Source of the DNA: [Flexibacter] sp. ATCC 35208
GTDB taxonomy: Bacteria; Bacteroidota; Bacteroidia; Chitinophagales; Chitinophagaceae
Direction of reading: 5' to 3'
Assembly (NCBI RefSeq): GCF_001975825.1
Contig: NZ_MTKN01000021.1
Location: forward strand, 71,095 to 135,094
Length of the DNA: 64,000 nucleotides
Shown piece after piece: positions 60,777 to 64,000 of this stretch (the first letter of the stretch is position 1; every line of letters begins with the position of its first letter). A program made the translations under genes and the position numbers. The notes below the pieces were generated by a model. It was not told the DNA's origin, searched no databases, and was given only the letters and a program-made list of their open reading frames with translations.

Positions 60777-61943
60777 CTACGGAGTAATTGTTAGCGTATT
60801 TCCTTCAATCTTAAAATTTACCTGACTATAACTCAGGATTTTTAAATTGGTCGATAAACTAGCTCCCTTCTTAAGTTCACCTACGAATCGAAAATCAGGT
60901 ATAGGACCTTCAAAATTGACGTCGATATCATACCAACGGGCCAATTGTCTCATAACATCTGGCAAATCTGCCTGGTTGAATTTAAAATAACCGTTTTTCC
61001 ATGCAATTACGCTCTCTGTGTCTGTGGTGGATATCACATCAAGCTTGCCATCTTTTTGTAATTGTGTTTGTTGTCCAGGCAGTAACAGCCTGGTTTGTCC
61101 TGTGGCTGAGACTTTAACTGCGCCTGTCATTAAAGTTGTCTGAACGCTCTTTTCATCTGGATAGGCCATAACATTGAAACTTGTGCCCAGTACTTCTATT
61201 TTCATGCCTGCAACCTTTACTATGAATGGTTTAGCTGCATTTTGCTGTACATCAAAATAGGCTTCACCGGTTAGTTCCACTGTTCTGTTACTCTCGGTAA
61301 ACGCTGTCGGAAAGCGGAGTGACGATAGGGCATTGAGCCATACCTGTGACCCATCCGGCAATGTTATCTGGAACTGGCCTCCGCGTGGTGTGCTGATTTT
61401 ATTGTATAAAACTTCATTGCTATTGCCCTCAGGATTATAGGCTAATGTGCCGCCTGCTAATTTTAAAATAGAAGTCCCGCCTTGTTTTGCAATCTGCTGA
61501 TTTCCCATACTATCCAAGGCGATAGTAGAGCCATCTGCCAGTGTCAGGATTGCTTTATCTCCGCCGGGCATGATATCATATACCTGTTGCGTCAGGACCT
61601 CCGGTTTAGACTTGTGGTATGACCGCCATACATACCCTCCACCTACTGCCAGTAGCAGAATAATTGCAGCCGCATGCCGTACCCAGCGCAAATTACTTTT
61701 CTTTACCACTACCAGCTGTTGCTTTTCTTCAGCCTGGAATATGGCGGTTGTAATGGATGCAATAGTACTCATTGGCAACTCCATTTCTGGCACTGTCAGG
61801 TGAGCATGTTCTATTAACTGCCTGGCTTTCTCCTCATTTTCAGGTAGTCGCAACAGGTCGGTCAGTTCCGCTACTTCTTCTTTAGTAGCTTGCTCACTCA
61901 TGCATCTTTGAAATAATTCTTCCAGACGGTTAAATGAATCCAT
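60777..61943 (-). CDS. FecR-family anti-sigma factor
   Basis: The 388-residue protein has a cytoplasmic N-terminal sigma-binding helix bundle, one membrane helix (HAAAIILLLAVGGGYVW, about residues 88-104) and a periplasmic FecR domain (TPRGGQFQITLPDGSQVWLN, GEAYFDVQQNAAKPFIVKV, VLGTSFNVMAYPDE) plus the C-terminal DUF4974-like region (DLPDVMRQLARWYDIDVNFE). It holds the ECF sigma factor inactive until the STN receptor is engaged. It lies 209 bp before the receptor gene and 53 bp after the sigma gene. Confidence 0.95.
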   Translation of the reverse strand: MDSFNRLEELFQRCMSEQATKEEVAELTDLLRLPENEEKARQLIEHAHLTVPEMELPMSTIASITTAIFQAEEKQQLVVVKKSNLRWVRHAAAIILLLAVGGGYVWRSYHKSKPEVLTQQVYDIMPGGDKAILTLADGSTIALDSMGNQQIAKQGGTSILKLAGGTLAYNPEGNSNEVLYNKISTPRGGQFQITLPDGSQVWLNALSSLRFPTAFTESNRTVELTGEAYFDVQQNAAKPFIVKVAGMKIEVLGTSFNVMAYPDEKSVQTTLMTGAVKVSATGQTRLLLPGQQTQLQKDGKLDVISTTDTESVIAWKNGYFKFNQADLPDVMRQLARWYDIDVNFEGPIPDFRFVGELKKGASLSTNLKILSYSQVNFKIEGNTLTITP

Positions 61944-61996
61944 TATTAATAATGACGCTTAAAAAATAGGTTTGGGGGTATGACTTATAAAAAAAA

Positions 61997-62614
61997 TTAC
62001 AGGATCAGCCAGATAATAATCATCAGTATGTCCAGATTAGCCAGGCAAAATGCCCGGATGTTCTTCATTGCCTGTTCCAGATTAGATTTCACTGTTTCCG
62101 GAGAGATGTTCATAGCCGCAGCGGCTGCATCTCTTTTCATCCCTTCTTTTTTAATAAGTATATAGGTTTGTTGCTGGCGCTCTGGTAACCGGCGGATCGC
62201 CTTCTCCAATAAGCCGGCATATTCCCGGTCCTGAACTATGTCTTCTGTTGCATTCACCGCAGGTTGATGCGCTTCTATGTCTGTCGCATTGATACTCAAA
62301 ACATCCCTCTGTTGTTGCCGGAGTGTACTATAGATGATATTTGTTGAAACAGTATGCAGAAAAGCTGGAAAGTTCACGATATCAACAAGCATTGCCCTTT
62401 TCAGCCAGATCTTCAGAAATACATCCTGCACAATCTCTTCCGAAAGGGGAACAGACCTTGTGAGCCTGTATGCGACGCTATACACAACTTTAGAGTATTG
62501 GGATACCAAAACTGCAAATGCAGTCTGATCACCTGCTGCGATGCGCTGGAAGAAGACAGTATCCAAATGTGTCCTCGTCATATCTTGGTTGAAACTGGTA
62601 TCTGCCCCACCCAT
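61997..62614 (-). CDS. ECF sigma factor of the FecR system
   Basis: 205 residues from ATG 62614, or 194 from ATG 62581. Region 2 is FAVLVSQYSKVVYSVAYRLT and VQDVFLKIWL; region 4 is LPERQQQTYILIKKEGMKRD followed by ISPETVKSNLEQAMKNIRAF. The C-terminal tail ANLDILMIIIWLIL is strongly hydrophobic, a trait of some Bacteroidota FecI-type sigmas. It should drive the downstream FecR, SusC and SusD genes. Confidence 0.94.
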   Translation of the reverse strand: MGGADTSFNQDMTRTHLDTVFFQRIAAGDQTAFAVLVSQYSKVVYSVAYRLTRSVPLSEEIVQDVFLKIWLKRAMLVDIVNFPAFLHTVSTNIIYSTLRQQQRDVLSINATDIEAHQPAVNATEDIVQDREYAGLLEKAIRRLPERQQQTYILIKKEGMKRDAAAAAMNISPETVKSNLEQAMKNIRAFCLANLDILMIIIWLIL

Positions 62615-62700
62615 GCGATTAAATAATGTTAGTAACCGAATAAAAATACAAAAATCCGGTTAGCATCAAAGAAATACCATTCGTCATTATTATAAAACGA

Positions 62701-62746
62701 GCAAAGCCCTTAGAAAAATGTTGAAGCATTTTTCTAAGGGCTTTGC
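62701..62746 (-). terminator. Perfect 20-bp hairpin between the AKR gene and the sigma gene
   Basis: Arms 62701-62720 and 62727-62746 (GCAAAGCCCTTAG...CTAAGGGCTTTGC) match perfectly with a 6-nt loop. It is 25 bp after the aldo/keto reductase stop and followed by CGTTTTAT on the minus strand. Confidence 0.8.
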
Positions 62747-62771
62747 AATCTTCTGTTATAAGAAAACGGCC

Positions 62772-63809
62772 TTAGTACAATTTCGGCGCTGCATTCAGCA
62801 TTGGGAACTCACGCTGGTGCCAGTAAGGATACACCGGTGGTACCTCGCTTACTTTATCCAATCGCTTTACCTGATCTACGGTCAGGTTCCAGCCTACTGC
62901 TCCAAAATTCTGTTTTAGCTGTTCTTCATTCCTGGCTCCAATGATGATATTGGAAACAGTCGGTCTTTGCAGCAACCAGTTGATGGCTACCTGCGCCACT
63001 GTTCTCTCTACTTCTTTGGCAATAGCTTCCAGTTCGTCGATGATGTTGTAAAACACCTCGTCAGTGATGGCAGATGCCGGAATGGGGCTACCACCCTGTG
63101 CTACCCTTGAATCAGCAGGTGCAGGCTGGTTACGGCGGTATTTACCACTTAATCTGCCTGCTGCCAGCGGGCTCCATACGATGGTACCCACGTTCTGATC
63201 GATACCCAGTGGCATCAACTCCCACTCAAAATCCCTGTTTACCAGTGAATAGTAGGCCTGGTGTGCGATGTACTTAGACCAGCCATATCTTTCAGATATT
63301 GACAGTGACTTCATCAGGTGCCAGCCGGAGAAGTTAGAGCAGGCTATGTAACGCACTTTACCACTCTGTACCAGCGTATTCAGGGCATTCAGCGTTTCCT
63401 CTACAGGCGTATTGGCATCAAAGCCATGCAGGTGATACACATCGATATAATCTGTACCCAGTCTCTTCAAACTCGCTTCAGCGCTCTTGATAAGATTAAA
63501 ACGGGAAGAACCATAATCATTCACCCCTTCACCCAACGGGAAAGTGGATTTTGTAGAAATCAGGACCTGATCGCGCAGGCCTTTCAGGGCCTTGCCCAGG
63601 ATCTCTTCAGAAGTTCCTGCTGAATATACATTGGCAGTGTCAAAAAAATTGACACCGGCTTCTAAACAGATATCTATCAGGCGACGCGCTTCTTCTACCT
63701 GCGTGCTACCCCATGCTTTAAAAAACTCGTTGCCACCACCGAAGGTCGCTGTCCCAAAACTCAATACGGGTACTCTTAATCCTGATCCTCCTAATTGTCT
63801 GTATTCCAT
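62772..63809 (-). CDS. Aldo/keto reductase
   Basis: The 345-residue protein is a complete AKR TIM barrel: GVNFFDTANVYSAGTSEEIL (Asp and Tyr), VLISTKSTFPLG (Lys), DVYHLHGFDANTP (His), and the NADPH-binding end AQVAINWLLQRPTVSNIIIG. It reduces aldehydes or ketones with NADPH; the substrate cannot be inferred. It is a single-gene unit between the sigma cluster and an IS remnant. Confidence 0.92.
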   Translation of the reverse strand: MEYRQLGGSGLRVPVLSFGTATFGGGNEFFKAWGSTQVEEARRLIDICLEAGVNFFDTANVYSAGTSEEILGKALKGLRDQVLISTKSTFPLGEGVNDYGSSRFNLIKSAEASLKRLGTDYIDVYHLHGFDANTPVEETLNALNTLVQSGKVRYIACSNFSGWHLMKSLSISERYGWSKYIAHQAYYSLVNRDFEWELMPLGIDQNVGTIVWSPLAAGRLSGKYRRNQPAPADSRVAQGGSPIPASAITDEVFYNIIDELEAIAKEVERTVAQVAINWLLQRPTVSNIIIGARNEEQLKQNFGAVGWNLTVDQVKRLDKVSEVPPVYPYWHQREFPMLNAAPKLY

Positions 63810-63840
63810 AGTTTCAAAACTTTTATCTGTATGAAGTTGT

Positions 63841-64000
63841 TTAAACTTTTAATTTTCGACAGAATAATGTAATAAGAGCAAGCCAATGTAACCCCATCCA
63901 TGTGAATACTTTTGTTTCATAGCGAACAGATAGAGCTTTAAACGCGTCTAACCAGGCATTGGCATGCTCAATTTTTGTTCTCGAAGTTGTTTATACTTTT
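63841..64000 (-). pseudogene. 3' remnant of a DDE transposase
   Basis: Read on the minus strand, 63990-63844 encodes RTKIEHANAWLDAFKAL and later VFTWMGLHWLALITLFCRKL, the C-terminal end of an IS transposase (IS5-like pattern). The same frame has a TAA at 63991-63993, so it does not continue openly to the window edge. The remnant is framed by an 18-bp direct repeat: GAAGTTGTTTAAACTTTT at 63833-63850 and a 17 of 18 match at 63983-64000. Confidence 0.75.

Overview
The window looks like a chromosome segment of a Chitinophaga-type Bacteroidota. The evidence is SusC/SusD pairs, a hybrid two-component regulator, an ECF sigma/FecR/STN-receptor trio, TAnnTTTG-type -7 boxes, LytS/LytTR regulators and very short operon spacings. 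All names come from reading motifs and gene order by eye; no database search was made. Most genes lie on the minus strand.

Layout. 1-2942: a ter-type stress operon (PRTase-like protein, two TerD-family proteins, start of TelA). 3160-19144: a polysaccharide utilization locus for beta-1,4-galactan or related arabinogalactan (GH2, GH53, SusE-like, SusD, SusC, GH5-like, hybrid two-component system). The hybrid regulator carries a 63-bp tandem repeat in its kinase/receiver linker. 19203-28944: a mixed region with an AbiE toxin-antitoxin pair, tRNA-Arg(CCG), MarC, a TPR protein, a FadR-type regulator with decayed copies of its own 3' end, an MFS transporter, a 2TM protein, an acyl-CoA synthetase, tRNA-Arg(CCT) and a frameshifted Abi-like gene.

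29754-42851 is the most unusual part. One tight minus-strand operon encodes a complete small type II fatty acid/polyketide machine: AMP ligase, phosphopantetheinyl transferase, FabZ-like dehydratase, a catalytically dead ketosynthase-like partner, ketoreductase, active ketosynthase and ACP. Directly after the ACP comes a tandem array of six 27-30 residue peptide genes, nearly all ending in a C-terminal Cys. A membrane zinc protease, an alpha/beta hydrolase, an LpxL-like acyltransferase and a DUF2141 protein follow. This suggests a lipid- or polyketide-modified peptide system, controlled by the adjacent LytS/LytTR pair. Divergent from these regulators (43151-47279) are a small lanthipeptide-leader-like peptide, a stand-alone receiver, a TonB receptor and two accessory proteins.

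47295-62614: an Oar-like TonB receptor divergent from a membrane-anchored HTH regulator, a redoxin plus copper-monooxygenase pair, and a SusC/SusD pair controlled by FecR and an ECF sigma factor. The window ends with an aldo/keto reductase and the 3' remnant of a transposase.
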